Source: VAYN01 sp963702075
Lineage (GTDB): Bacteria; Actinomycetota; Thermoleophilia; Solirubrobacterales; 70-9
Direction of reading: 5' to 3'
Length of the DNA stretch: 64,000 bases
NCBI GenBank assembly: GCA_963702075.1
Contig: OY969703.1
Location: 2,480,001 to 2,544,000 of the forward strand
Both the position numbers and the translations under genes were made by a program. Below, piece by piece: positions 53,473-61,517 of this stretch. Below the pieces are notes generated by a model. The model had not been told where the DNA came from and searched no databases. It worked only from the letters and a program-made list of their open reading frames with translations. How positions within the stretch are numbered: the first letter of the stretch is position 1; every line of letters starts with the position of its first letter.

Positions 53473-55800
53473 CTAGGCGACGCCACCGCGTTTGGCGCCG
53501 CCGGAACGGGCGCGCGGGTGCGGTTCGAGCCGCACCGGAGCGGTCTGGACCGCCTGCACTCGCAGATCGCTCCAGGTGAGCCCCTCGCGAACGAGCGCCG
53601 GCAGGCCGAGGCCCACAGCGGTGGCGATCTCGACCGCCTGGAGGATCACGCCATAGGCGAGGGCGTCGGCGGTGCTGATCCCGAAACCGGTGTGCAGAAC
53701 GCTGATCACGGCAAGCTGGAAGACGCCGATATTGGAGGGCGTCGCCGGCACCACCGCGGTGACGTTGACCGCGAAGAGGACCGCTGCGGCGGCTCCGATC
53801 CCGGCCTTGCCGTCGAGCCCGAGGGCATAGAGCAGCGCCCAGCAGGCGCAAAGTTGGATCGCCCAGGCACCGAGCTGCGCGGCGGCAGCGGCCGACCCTT
53901 GGCGCGGATCGCGGAAGACGGTGAGCCCGGCGCGAACCTGCACCAGCGCCCGGTGAATCGCCCCACCCAGGCGGGCCAGGCGGCCATTGCCGTTGCGGCG
54001 CATCAACAGTGGCGCAATCAGGAGCACCAAGAGGATGAGCACCGGCAACAGGCTGAAGGCGAAGATCTGCTTCGTCCCCGAGTGGAAGAGCGGCGTGGTC
54101 GAGACGATGATCACCCCGAGCAGAACCAGCGCGACCAGGTTCAGCATCGTCTGCGATACCAGGGTCCCGAGCAGGACCGGGAACGTTTCCCGCATTCGCC
54201 CGCTTCGTCGGGCCAAGGTCAGCGCTCGCGCAGGCTCACCCAGGCGCGCGGGCAGCGTCGCCGACATCAGCACCCCGATCATCGTCGCTGAGGTGACGTC
54301 GCGGCGGCGGATCGGCCGGTTCGGCAGCGCCGCCCGGGCGATCCAGTACCAGGAGGCTGCACGGAAGAAGAGTGAAGTCGCCATCAGCGCGCAGGCGATC
54401 AGGACCCAGGTTAGGTTCGAGCGGACGATGCTTTCGACGACGTTGTCGATGCCGATCTTCTGCGCGGCTAAGAGCGTGAGGCCTACCCCCAGCAGCCCTG
54501 CGACCCCCAGCCCAACCCGCCTGGCGACGACGCGGCCCCTGTTGCCGGCCTGAGCAGGCGCAGGGTCGAGCGAGGGCAGCCGCTCCGCCCGTCGCTTCGG
54601 ATTGCCGTCGGCGGGCCGGATCCCCGCCCAATGGGCGAACTTTTCTCCCGCCGTCGCCGGCTTCGGCGCCGCGATCGCGCGCTCGTAGACCGCCGTCACC
54701 TGATCGGCCACCCGTGGCCAGGCGTACCGCCGGGCGCTGCGACGCGCGGCCGCGCCCATCTCGAGCAGGCGCTCGGGCTCGTGGTGGACCCGCTGCAGCT
54801 CTTCGGCCAGGCGCTGGGGGTCGCCCGGGGGCACCAGCAAGCCGTCGACCCCGTCGCTGACGACGTCGCTGTACCCGGCGATGGCGGAGGCGATGACCGG
54901 GGTGCCGGCCGCGAAGGCCTCGGTCAGGACCATCCCAAAGCTCTCCCCGGACAGCGAGGGGGCGCAGAGGACGTCGGCGCGGTGCAGCTCATCCCAGAGG
55001 CTTGGCCCGGAGACCCGGCCGCGGATGTCCATGAAGCGCAGCAGGTCGGGGTCGGCGACGTAGCGGAGCACATCCTCCCGCTCGGCGCCGATCACGGTGA
55101 GCTTGCATGGCACGTGCTCGACCAGCGCGTTGAAGGCGGTCAGGAGAATCGGCAGACCCTTGCGCTCCTCCGGCCGGCCGACGAAGAGGATCCGCAGTTC
55201 CTCGGAAGGCGCGACCGGGTCGGTCGGCGCGGCTTCGACGTCGACCCCGTTGGGGATGATCGTGTACTCGCCGCCGAACCAGCGGCGGCCCGTCCAGGCT
55301 GCGGCCTCTGAGACGGCGATCCGGGCCGAGAGGCGGTTGAAAAGCCGACGGGCGCCGACGGCGGTGGCGATGTAGTTCGGCAGCGGCTTGGTCGCATAAG
55401 CGTGAAAGGTGCCGACGACCGGGTCGTGGGCGGCAAGGGTCGCGTTCCAGCCGACCAGCGGCACCAGCGGCTCATGGACGTGAATGACGTCGAAATCGCC
55501 GGCGCGGACGGCGCGACGTGGCGCGACCACGCCGCCGGCCGGGAAAGGTGCCAGGTTGGAGACCGATCCGTTGGCCCCGAACCCGGCCGTGCGACCGAGC
55601 GGGATCAGGTATTCGGGCAGCTCGCGGCGTTCGGCCTGCGCCCGGTGAAGGACGCGGCTGACCCGCCCAGGCGGGTCGACGGGAGCGAGGACGCGGACAT
55701 CGTGGCCACGCCCGAGGAACTCCTCGGCCAAAGCCTCAACGTGCCGGTTCACGCCCCCCTGGTAAGACCAGGAATATGGCGAGACGAGACCTATGCGCAC
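53473..55800 (-). CDS. GT4 glycosyltransferase fused to a UPF0104/AglD-type flippase-like membrane domain
   Basis: The 775-aa protein joins two domains. Residues 1-385 are a GT-B glycosyltransferase of family 4 closest to PimA-type mannosyltransferases: M-R-I-G-L-V-S-P-Y-S-W then G-G-V-N-R-H-V, F-V-G-R-P-E-E-R-K-G-L near 205, and the donor motif E-S-F-G-M-V-L-T-E-A-F-A-A-G-T near 285. Residues about 425-745 form eight to nine helices of the UPF0104 (lysylphosphatidylglycerol-synthase membrane-domain-like) family, with P-A-R-L-G-E-P-A-R-A near 510 and A-T-P-S-N-I-G-V-F near 680. It probably adds a sugar to a lipid and helps move or anchor it. Confidence 0.87.
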   Translation of the reverse strand: MRIGLVSPYSWSYQGGVNRHVEALAEEFLGRGHDVRVLAPVDPPGRVSRVLHRAQAERRELPEYLIPLGRTAGFGANGSVSNLAPFPAGGVVAPRRAVRAGDFDVIHVHEPLVPLVGWNATLAAHDPVVGTFHAYATKPLPNYIATAVGARRLFNRLSARIAVSEAAAWTGRRWFGGEYTIIPNGVDVEAAPTDPVAPSEELRILFVGRPEERKGLPILLTAFNALVEHVPCKLTVIGAEREDVLRYVADPDLLRFMDIRGRVSGPSLWDELHRADVLCAPSLSGESFGMVLTEAFAAGTPVIASAIAGYSDVVSDGVDGLLVPPGDPQRLAEELQRVHHEPERLLEMGAAARRSARRYAWPRVADQVTAVYERAIAAPKPATAGEKFAHWAGIRPADGNPKRRAERLPSLDPAPAQAGNRGRVVARRVGLGVAGLLGVGLTLLAAQKIGIDNVVESIVRSNLTWVLIACALMATSLFFRAASWYWIARAALPNRPIRRRDVTSATMIGVLMSATLPARLGEPARALTLARRSGRMRETFPVLLGTLVSQTMLNLVALVLLGVIIVSTTPLFHSGTKQIFAFSLLPVLILLVLLIAPLLMRRNGNGRLARLGGAIHRALVQVRAGLTVFRDPRQGSAAAAAQLGAWAIQLCACWALLYALGLDGKAGIGAAAAVLFAVNVTAVVPATPSNIGVFQLAVISVLHTGFGISTADALAYGVILQAVEIATAVGLGLPALVREGLTWSDLRVQAVQTAPVRLEPHPRARSGGAKRGGVA

Positions 55801-55845
55801 GGGCGATCAAGAGTAGATCATCGGTCGGCAGGCGCCGACGAGCAG

Positions 55846-56055
55846 TCAGCGCCAGGCCAGCGCCAGAACGGTGCCGATCAGGCCGAGGATGCCGACCCCG
55901 ACCGTGCCGGCGAGGCCCCAGCCAATCTGGATGAGAACCCGCTTCAGGGCTGCCACCTCGCCCCGAAGTTCCCGGACGTCGTCACGGATCTCGGTGACGC
56001 GTCCGTTCAGATCGTCGAGACGGGAATCCGTCCAAGTGGACCTCATTGCCTCCAT
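55846..56055 (-). CDS. small W-T-D-S-R-L-D-D coiled-coil/membrane protein (copy 2)
   Basis: The 69-aa protein begins M-E-A-M-R-S-T-W-T-D-S-R-L-D-D-L-N, has a charged coiled-coil segment (V-R-E-L-R-G-E-V-A-A-L-K) to about residue 40 and one glycine-rich membrane helix (about 45-66). It shares R-S-T-W-T-D-S-R-L-D-D with copy 3 almost exactly. The ATG is 6 bases after TAGGCT. Confidence 0.75.
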   Translation of the reverse strand: MEAMRSTWTDSRLDDLNGRVTEIRDDVRELRGEVAALKRVLIQIGWGLAGTVGVGILGLIGTVLALAWR

Positions 56056-56061
56056 GCCTCC

Positions 56062-56067
56062 AGCCTA
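56062..56067 (-). promoter_or_regulatory. -10 element TAGGCT, leaderless-type
   Basis: On the minus strand TAGGCT ends 6 bases before the ATG at 56055. The CAAATTTG palindrome lies just upstream (56081-56088). Confidence 0.55.
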
Positions 56068-56079
56068 GGGAGCAAAAGC

Positions 56080-57867
56080 TCAAATTTGGGTCACAGAAGT
56101 GTAACTTTTCGTCTGTGACGATGTTTTCTCGCTCTTTGCACTGCTTTCTGCCCAGGCGAAGCCGGTGAAGACGAGCAGGTAGGCGGCGCCGATCTCGAGC
56201 AGGAGGGCGCCTGAATCGTTGGCGAGGGTGCCGATCGCGGTGGCGGCCAGCGCGCCCAGGAGTCCCGCTCGCATCGCCGGGCGTCCCTCCAGCCAGGCGC
56301 TCAAACGCTCCCGCCGCAGGTAGGCGAGCGCCCCGAGCACGAAGACCACGGGCAGGAACGCCAGCAGGACGGGTCGGACAAAGCTGTGGGCGGAGAGCTG
56401 AAGGCGCCGCTGGGCGACGTCGGCGAGGTCGCTGAGACCGCCGGCGTCGAGCACAGAGCGGGTCAAGTGGGCGTTGGCGCCGCTGAGCAGGTCGATCAGC
56501 GCGAGCAGCGCGAGCACGGCAAACGGCGCGGCGATCACGGCCAGGGCCGCGGTGCGCCGGCCGCGGCCGGCGACCGTGACGGCCGCAACCACGGCCCCGA
56601 CCGGGAAGACGATCGCGGCGCCGACGTCGGCTCCGAACCGACCGGCGGCGAAGACGAAGGCGGCGAGCAGACCCACCCCCACGAAGGCAACCACTCGAGC
56701 GCGCTCGGATGCGCTTCGCGCGAACCCGGTTAAAGCGGCGCCGGTGCCGGCGACCACGAGCACCGCCAGCAGGGCCTCGAGCTCGTTGCCGATTCCGTAG
56801 AAGCGCACCCCCAGTCCCGGATTTGGCCCCAGCAGCGAGAGCGAGGTGAGCGACGACCCGGCGATCGCGTCGACGGCGTAGGCGGACACCGTCAGCGCCG
56901 AAGCGATCGCGAGCGCTCGGTAGCCAGGCAAGGCCCAGAGCGTTAGCGCCGCCAGCAGCGGCGATAGGAGCAGCACCAGCAGCTGTTCGGCGCTCTCCCC
57001 CGGTTCAAGCGCCGCTCCGAGCAGGAGGACGAGCGGCAGGTAGACGATCGCGAGCGCGACGACCTTCACCGCCGCCCGGGCCCGCCGCCCGCGGCTGAGA
57101 ACCGCCGCCAGCAGCAGGGCAACCAGCCAGATGACGGCGCTCAGCCCGATCACCGGCCCGCGCCGCGAGGAGATCACGTCCATGCGGTCGACCAGCGATC
57201 CGATCGCCGCCGGGTCAACAGATCCCTCCGAACGGATCGGCTGCCCCGACATCTCGCTTGGCACCGGAATTCCGAAGTGCCGCAGGATCGTCGGCGCTAC
57301 GTCAGTTGAAAGCACGTACCCATCCGTGCGCGTGCTATCCGAGGTGAGGTTGCCGTGGAAGCCCCCGCCGGCGATGCCGATTGAAACCGGTTCATCCGAC
57401 TTACCCGTAGGCCAGGCGATCGCGATCAGGAGCGCATCGCTTCTTGGCGGGGGCAGCCGGTCGAGGGAGGTCCGGGCGATTTCCGAGAACTGGGAGCGGA
57501 CGTTGTTTTCTCTCAGCGTTCTCTTCAGGAGATCGGGCACGATGTCGGCGGGCGCGGATTCGGCCCGTTCCACCACTTCCAGGAACCAGCCCGCTCCACT
57601 TCTGTGCTCCGGCAGTGGCCGGTCGTAGAGGGAGTCGAAGACCCGGTTTCCCTGGCCGACGTCGAGGTACGTCTGCAATGGCGGAACCGTCCCGAGTCCG
57701 GCGCTCATCACCCCCGGCGAGAGACCGGCGTCCGCCAGCTGCTCGACCGTCGTATCGCTCGGCAGCCAGGCCAAGATCGCCCTCTGCGGTTGGGCGGCGG
57801 CGGGCGCCGGGGCCACCATTAGTCCCGTAAGAAGCAGCGCTATCGTGGCTCCCATGGCCGATCGCAC
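56080..57867 (-). CDS. multi-pass membrane protein with extracytoplasmic N-terminal (alkaline-phosphatase-like) domain
   Basis: The product is about 595 aa. A signal peptide precedes an outer domain of roughly 190 residues (A-I-L-A-W-L-P-S-D-T then V-L-S-T-D-V-A-P-T-I-L-R-H-F-G-I-P-V-P near residue 185). T-D-V-A-P-T-I-L resembles the end of alkaline-phosphatase/sulfatase-fold domains, but the catalytic part looks lost. Eleven or so membrane helices follow, with Y-G-I-G-N-E-L-E-A-L near 365. No family is recognised with confidence. GTG at 57867 gives a charged signal-peptide start; ATG at 57855 is the alternative. Both overlap the divergent hemQ start. Confidence 0.7.
   Translation of the reverse strand: MRSAMGATIALLLTGLMVAPAPAAAQPQRAILAWLPSDTTVEQLADAGLSPGVMSAGLGTVPPLQTYLDVGQGNRVFDSLYDRPLPEHRSGAGWFLEVVERAESAPADIVPDLLKRTLRENNVRSQFSEIARTSLDRLPPPRSDALLIAIAWPTGKSDEPVSIGIAGGGFHGNLTSDSTRTDGYVLSTDVAPTILRHFGIPVPSEMSGQPIRSEGSVDPAAIGSLVDRMDVISSRRGPVIGLSAVIWLVALLLAAVLSRGRRARAAVKVVALAIVYLPLVLLLGAALEPGESAEQLLVLLLSPLLAALTLWALPGYRALAIASALTVSAYAVDAIAGSSLTSLSLLGPNPGLGVRFYGIGNELEALLAVLVVAGTGAALTGFARSASERARVVAFVGVGLLAAFVFAAGRFGADVGAAIVFPVGAVVAAVTVAGRGRRTAALAVIAAPFAVLALLALIDLLSGANAHLTRSVLDAGGLSDLADVAQRRLQLSAHSFVRPVLLAFLPVVFVLGALAYLRRERLSAWLEGRPAMRAGLLGALAATAIGTLANDSGALLLEIGAAYLLVFTGFAWAESSAKSEKTSSQTKSYTSVTQI
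57841..57846 (+). promoter_or_regulatory. -10 element TATCGT, leaderless-type, for hemQ
   Basis: TATCGT ends 7 bases before the ATG at 57854 and lies within the coding start of the divergent gene. Confidence 0.45.
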
Positions 57868-58561
57868 CTTTGCCAAGTTCAGCTTCTTCAAGATCGATCC
57901 CGCCTGGCGCCGTCGCGACGCCGAGCTCCGCGCGGCCGACAAGCGAGAGTTCCTCGCCGCCTGCGAGGACTTTGCCGTCGACCGCTCGCTGCGCGCCTAC
58001 TCAACCATAGGCACGCGCGGCGACGTCGACCTGGTGCTGCTGACGCAGAGCCCGAACCTGAGCGACATCCACACCTTCCACGTCGTCCTCGGCCAGAGCG
58101 GCCTGGCGAAATGGACCACCACCCCCCACTCGTTCCTCTCGATGACCAAACGCTCGCCCTACTCGGCCGAGGACGCCCGTCCGGAGATCTGCACCAGCGA
58201 GCGCAAGTACCTCTTCCTCTACCCGATGGTCAAGCAGCGGCGCTGGTACGGGCTGCCGCCGGAGGAGCGCGGCCGGATCATGAAAAGCCACATCGAGGTC
58301 GGCCGCCGCCACCCGGAGATCACGATCAACACGACCTACTCATACGGGATCGACGACCAGGAGTTCGTCGTCTGCTTCGAGGGCGACGATCCAGGCGAGT
58401 TCCTCGACCTCGTCAACGAGCTGCGGCCAACCGAGTCGAGCGAGTACACCGAGCGGGAGACGCCGATCTTCACCTGCGTGGCGATGTCGGTCGCGAAGGC
58501 GCTCGACGCCCTCGACGGGACCCCCAGCGCGGTCGGCGCCGGTGCCCCGGCGCTCGGCTGA
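57854..58561 (+). CDS. hemQ: coproheme decarboxylase, chlorite-dismutase family (HemQ/ChdC)
   Basis: The 235-aa protein is a HemQ-type member of the chlorite dismutase family. It converts coproheme III to heme b in the actinobacterial/Firmicute heme pathway. Segments matching the family are Y-P-M-V-K-Q-R-R-W-Y (catalytic Tyr region near 117-126), the proximal heme ligand His in M-K-S-H-I-E-V-G-R near 140, and F-E-G-D-D-P-x-E-F near 178. The distal Arg of true chlorite dismutases is not expected here. It is divergent from a membrane protein gene, with overlapping start codons, and followed by an FprA-type reductase. Confidence 0.92.
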   Translation: MADRTFAKFSFFKIDPAWRRRDAELRAADKREFLAACEDFAVDRSLRAYSTIGTRGDVDLVLLTQSPNLSDIHTFHVVLGQSGLAKWTTTPHSFLSMTKRSPYSAEDARPEICTSERKYLFLYPMVKQRRWYGLPPEERGRIMKSHIEVGRRHPEITINTTYSYGIDDQEFVVCFEGDDPGEFLDLVNELRPTESSEYTERETPIFTCVAMSVAKALDALDGTPSAVGAGAPALG

Positions 58562-58592
58562 CGATCGTCTTTCCCTATTCTTTCGCGCTCCA

Positions 58593-59999
58593 ATGAGCAA
58601 GATCGGAACCGAAGAGACCCCCCTGCGCGTCGCCATCGTCGGCGCCGGCCCCAGCGGCTTTTACGCCGCCGAGCACATCCTCAAAGACGGCGACCTGCAC
58701 GCCCAGGTCGACCTCTTCGACCGCCTCCCCAGCCCGTTCGGCCTGGTCCGCGGCGGCGTCGCCCCGGACCACCCGAAGATCAAGTCGGTAATTCGGGTCT
58801 ACGAAAAAACCGCGGCCCGCGACGGCTTCCGCTTCTTCGGCAACGTCAAGATCGGCCACGACGTCGAGGTCGAAGAGCTGGAGCGGCTCTACCACGCCAT
58901 CGTCTTCACGGTCGGCTGTGAGACCGACAGGCAACTGGGGATCCCGGGCGAGGACCTACCCGGCAGCCACGCCGCCACCGCCTTCGTCGGCTGGTACAAC
59001 GCCCACCCCGATTACGCCGACCGTGAGTTCGACCTCTCCAGCGAGCGCGCGGTCGTGATCGGCAACGGCAACGTGGCGATGGACGTGGCCCGGATGCTGG
59101 CCCTGACCGACCACGAGCTGCGCCAGACCGACACCGCCGACCATGCGATCGAGGTCCTAGATCGCAAGCAGATCCGCGAGATCGTCGTCCTCGGCCGCCG
59201 CGGCCCGGTCCAAGCCGCCTTCACCAACCCCGAGATCAAAGAGCTCGGGGAGATGGAGGACGCCGACGTCGTCGTCGACCCGCAGGAGGTCGAGCTCGAC
59301 CCGGCCAGCCGGGCCTTCCTCGAGTCCGACGAGGTCGACAAGACGACCCGGGTCAACGTCGAAACGCTGAAGGAGTTTTCCGAGCGTGAGCCCGAGGGGA
59401 AGAAGCAGCGGATCGTCCTCCGTTTCCTCTCCTCCCCGGTCGAGATCAAGGGCGACGGCAAGGTCGAATCGATCGTGGTCGGCCGCAACGAGCTGGTCGA
59501 GGATGGCGGGGCGCTGCGTGCCAAGGACACCGGCGAGCGCGAAGAGCTCGAGTGCGGGCTGGTCCTGCGGTCGGTCGGCTACACCGGCATCCCGATCGAG
59601 GGCGTTCCCTTCGATGAGAGCCGGGGCCTGATCCTCAACGAGGGTGGCCGCATCCTCGACTCCCACGACGCCGGCCACAAGGTCGGCCATTACACCGCCG
59701 GCTGGATCAAGCGCGGGCCCTCAGGCGTGATCGGGACCAACAAGAAAGACGCGCTCGAGACCGTCCAGCACCTACTCCAGGACGTCGAGGCGGAGAAGCT
59801 GCTGAGCCCGGAGAAGCCGGACCCGGTCGCCGTCGAGGACCTGCTGCGCGAGCGCAACATTCGCTACGTCAGCTTCGAGGACTGGCAGGCGATCGACCAG
59901 GCCGAGGTCGGCCGCGGCGAGCCGCACGGCCGCCCGCGGGTCAAGTTCGTCCGGGTCGAGGAGATGCTCGAGACCCTCGGCGAGCCCGCCGCGAGCTAG
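58593..59999 (+). CDS. ferredoxin/adrenodoxin-type NADP+ reductase (FprA-like)
   Basis: The 468-aa protein is an adrenodoxin-reductase-type flavoenzyme. It has FAD motif V-A-I-V-G-A-G-P-S-G-F-Y-A-A near residue 12, F-G-L-V-R-G-G-V-A-P-D-H near 50, NADPH motif V-I-G-N-G-N-V-A-M-D-V-A-R near 152, and the C-terminal G-W-I-K-R-G-P-S-G-V-I-G-T-N-K near 370. It passes electrons between NADPH and ferredoxin and could support Fe-S assembly or heme chemistry encoded around it. The ATG at 58593 gives the family N-terminus; TATTCT is 11 bases upstream. Confidence 0.93.
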   Translation: MSKIGTEETPLRVAIVGAGPSGFYAAEHILKDGDLHAQVDLFDRLPSPFGLVRGGVAPDHPKIKSVIRVYEKTAARDGFRFFGNVKIGHDVEVEELERLYHAIVFTVGCETDRQLGIPGEDLPGSHAATAFVGWYNAHPDYADREFDLSSERAVVIGNGNVAMDVARMLALTDHELRQTDTADHAIEVLDRKQIREIVVLGRRGPVQAAFTNPEIKELGEMEDADVVVDPQEVELDPASRAFLESDEVDKTTRVNVETLKEFSEREPEGKKQRIVLRFLSSPVEIKGDGKVESIVVGRNELVEDGGALRAKDTGEREELECGLVLRSVGYTGIPIEGVPFDESRGLILNEGGRILDSHDAGHKVGHYTAGWIKRGPSGVIGTNKKDALETVQHLLQDVEAEKLLSPEKPDPVAVEDLLRERNIRYVSFEDWQAIDQAEVGRGEPHGRPRVKFVRVEEMLETLGEPAAS

Positions 60000-60235
60000 T
60001 GCCCGCCGACCTCTCTGAGCTGAAGGGGATGATCGAGTTGGCGCTGCCCGGTGCCGCCGCCGAGGTGAGCGACGAAACCGGCACCGGCGACCACATCCGC
60101 GCCACGGTCGTCGCCCCCCAGTTCGAGGGCCTCTCCCGGATCGACCAGCACCGGTTGGTCAAGGCAGCGGTCAAAGAGCGCTTCGACGACGGCACGATCC
60201 ACGCGCTCTCGGTGAAGACCAGCCTTCCCGGCTGA
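59999..60235 (+). CDS. BolA family protein
   Basis: The 78-aa protein is a BolA domain: L-K-G-M-I-E-L-A-L-P-G-A, D-H-I-R-A-T-V-V-A-P-x-F-E-G near residues 31-44, R-I-D-Q-H-R-L-V-K-A-A-V near 47-58 and I-H-A-L-S-V-K-T at the end. BolA proteins bind CGFS glutaredoxins to form [2Fe-2S] complexes, and such a glutaredoxin is encoded 330 bases downstream. The GTG overlaps the reductase stop by one base (TAGTG), so the two are translated together. Confidence 0.9.
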   Translation: MPADLSELKGMIELALPGAAAEVSDETGTGDHIRATVVAPQFEGLSRIDQHRLVKAAVKERFDDGTIHALSVKTSLPG

Positions 60236-60265
60236 ATTTCACACCTACGCGCGCATCTCTACGAC

Positions 60266-60280
60266 AAAATGTTACATTTT
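60266..60280. promoter_or_regulatory. AT-rich palindrome AAAATGTTACATTTT
   Basis: A 7-bp perfect dyad around one base, 28 bases upstream of the copy 3 -10 element. It stands out in this GC-rich sequence and may bind a regulator shared with the other copies. Confidence 0.45.
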
Positions 60281-60307
60281 GCGCGCCATACGTGCGATCT
60301 ATCCGCC

Positions 60308-60313
60308 TACGCT
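60308..60313 (+). promoter_or_regulatory. -10 element TACGCT, leaderless-type
   Basis: TACGCT ends 6 bases before the ATG at 60320. TACGCT-GGAGCC-ATG closely matches TAGGCT-GGAGGC-ATG before copy 2. Confidence 0.55.
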
Positions 60314-60319
60314 GGAGCC

Positions 60320-60532
60320 ATGAGATTGAGATCTACCTGGACCGATTCCCGGCTTGACGACTTCAAGGATCAAGTCAACGCCAACTTCAAAGAGCTTGGA
60401 CAGCGCGTGGACCACCAGACTCACCGGATCGACACCCTTCAGCACACGATGGTGCAGGCCTTCATCGCGTTGGTGGTCATCATGGTCAGCGGCTTCATGG
60501 GCCTCGCAGGCTTGATCCTCACGCAGATGTGA
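60320..60532 (+). CDS. small W-T-D-S-R-L-D-D coiled-coil/membrane protein (copy 3)
   Basis: The 70-aa protein begins M-R-L-R-S-T-W-T-D-S-R-L-D-D-F, continues as a coiled-coil-like helix to about residue 42 (V-N-A-N-F-K-E-L-G-Q-R-V) and ends with one long hydrophobic helix (about 45-68). It sits between the bolA and glutaredoxin genes but has its own promoter. Confidence 0.75.
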   Translation: MRLRSTWTDSRLDDFKDQVNANFKELGQRVDHQTHRIDTLQHTMVQAFIALVVIMVSGFMGLAGLILTQM

Positions 60533-60551
60533 GCCGAGCAAGGCCTCTCCC

Positions 60552-60557
60552 TACAAT
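60552..60557 (+). promoter_or_regulatory. -10 element TACAAT, leaderless-type, for the glutaredoxin gene
   Basis: TACAAT ends exactly 6 bases before the ATG at 60564. Confidence 0.55.
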
Positions 60558-60563
60558 GCCCCC

Positions 60564-60950
60564 ATGGCCGACCCAGAGCTGAAGAGCAAAATCGAAGAGT
60601 TGATCGCCGCCAACCAGGTCCTGCTGTTCATGAAAGGGACCCCGGACATGCCGCGCTGCGGGTTCTCGATGCGCGTTGTCCAGGTGCTGGACCAGATCGA
60701 CGTCGACTACGGCGCGATCGACGTCCTCCCCGCGCTGCAGCCGCTGCGCGAAGTGACGGCGGAGATCTCCGACTGGCAGACCTTCCCCCAGCTCTACGTC
60801 AACGGCGAGTTGCTGGGCGGCTGCGACATCATCGAGGAGATGTTCGAGTCCGGCGAGCTGGCCGAAGCCCTAGGTGCCGAGCAGCCCGAGACCGCCCAAG
60901 TGCCGCAGGCCGCGCCTCCGGCGCAGTCCCCGCCTCTCCAGATCGAATAA
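60564..60950 (+). CDS. grxD: monothiol glutaredoxin, Grx4/GrxD type
   Basis: The 128-aa protein has the monothiol active site C-G-F-S at residues 32-35, K-G-T-P just before it, W-x-T-F-P-Q-L-Y-V near 72-80 and G-G-C-D-I near 87-91. These proteins carry [2Fe-2S] clusters and deliver them with BolA partners. The last 20 residues are a Pro/Ala/Gln tail beyond the normal domain. It is convergent with an ErpA-type gene 27 bases away. Confidence 0.93.
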   Translation: MADPELKSKIEELIAANQVLLFMKGTPDMPRCGFSMRVVQVLDQIDVDYGAIDVLPALQPLREVTAEISDWQTFPQLYVNGELLGGCDIIEEMFESGELAEALGAEQPETAQVPQAAPPAQSPPLQIE

Positions 60951-60977
60951 CCCGAATAAAAAGCTTCTGCGGTCTGA

Positions 60978-61355
60978 CTAAACCGCTGCTGCTGATTCCG
61001 CTGCGTCCTCTTTGACTTGGAAAGAGGAGCCGCAGCCGCAGGCCGCAACCACGTTCGGATTGTTGACCTGGAAGCCGGCGCCCTGCAGGCCTTCGACGTA
61101 GTCGACCTCCGAGCCGAAGACGAACTGCATGCTCACCTTGTCGACGACAACGGCGACGCCGTCGACCTCGAAGAGGTTGTCGTCCTCCTTGGCCTTGTCG
61201 AAGGCGAGTGCGTACTGGAAGCCGGAGCAGCCACCGCCGCGGACGGCAACCCGCAGCGCCTGCTCACCCGCGTCGGCTTGAGAGCCCAGCAGCTCGCCGA
61301 TCTTCTCGACGGCCTTGTCACTGAGGGTGATCGCGGCTTGGGGCGTATCGGTCAC
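60978..61355 (-). CDS. A-type iron-sulfur carrier (ErpA/IscA family)
   Basis: The 125-aa protein has the three conserved cluster cysteines, C43 in G-G-G-C-S-G-F and C106/C108 in A-C-G-C-G-S-S-F. L-S-D-K-A-V-E-K-I-G-E-L-L near the start and V-D-Y-V-E-G-L near 84-90 also fit. It accepts and passes Fe-S clusters to target enzymes. GTG at 61355 is chosen because TACACT lies 7 bases upstream; the frame stays open further but the extra N-terminus is not protein-like. An Ala/Glu tail ends it. Confidence 0.92.
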   Translation of the reverse strand: MTDTPQAAITLSDKAVEKIGELLGSQADAGEQALRVAVRGGGCSGFQYALAFDKAKEDDNLFEVDGVAVVVDKVSMQFVFGSEVDYVEGLQGAGFQVNNPNVVAACGCGSSFQVKEDAAESAAAV

Positions 61356-61362
61356 TTCACAA

Positions 61363-61368
61363 AGTGTA
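61363..61368 (-). promoter_or_regulatory. -10 element TACACT, leaderless-type, for the A-type carrier gene
   Basis: On the minus strand TACACT ends 7 bases before the GTG at 61355. Confidence 0.55.
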
Positions 61369-61433
61369 GCGTCAAACGTCGGCGGTAGTGGGTCAGTTTG
61401 AATCTGCCCCCCGCAAGCCGCCTCCACCGCTAT

Positions 61434-61513
61434 AGGTTCCGCCGCGTCCAAGCGAAATAACGGCGGGGGCGCTGGTGGAACAGCCCCCCGCCTGGCACCG
61501 AAAGGCGGAACCT
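61434..61513 (+). other. nested-stem structure upstream of the helix-turn-helix genes
   Basis: AGGTTCCGCC (61434-61443) pairs perfectly with GGCGGAACCT (61504-61513). Inside, GGCGGGGG (61462-61469) pairs with CCCCCGCC (61485-61492). The structure ends 4 bases before the first ATG of the accessory genes, so it would form in their mRNA leader. No known RNA class is recognised. Confidence 0.5.
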
Positions 61514-61517
61514 TCCG

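Noticed and set aside
53337..53579. Plus-strand open frame of 80 codons between the GNAT gene and the glycosyltransferase fusion
   Set aside because: Arg-rich product, overlaps the 3' end of the fusion gene, with no start signal and no recognisable family.
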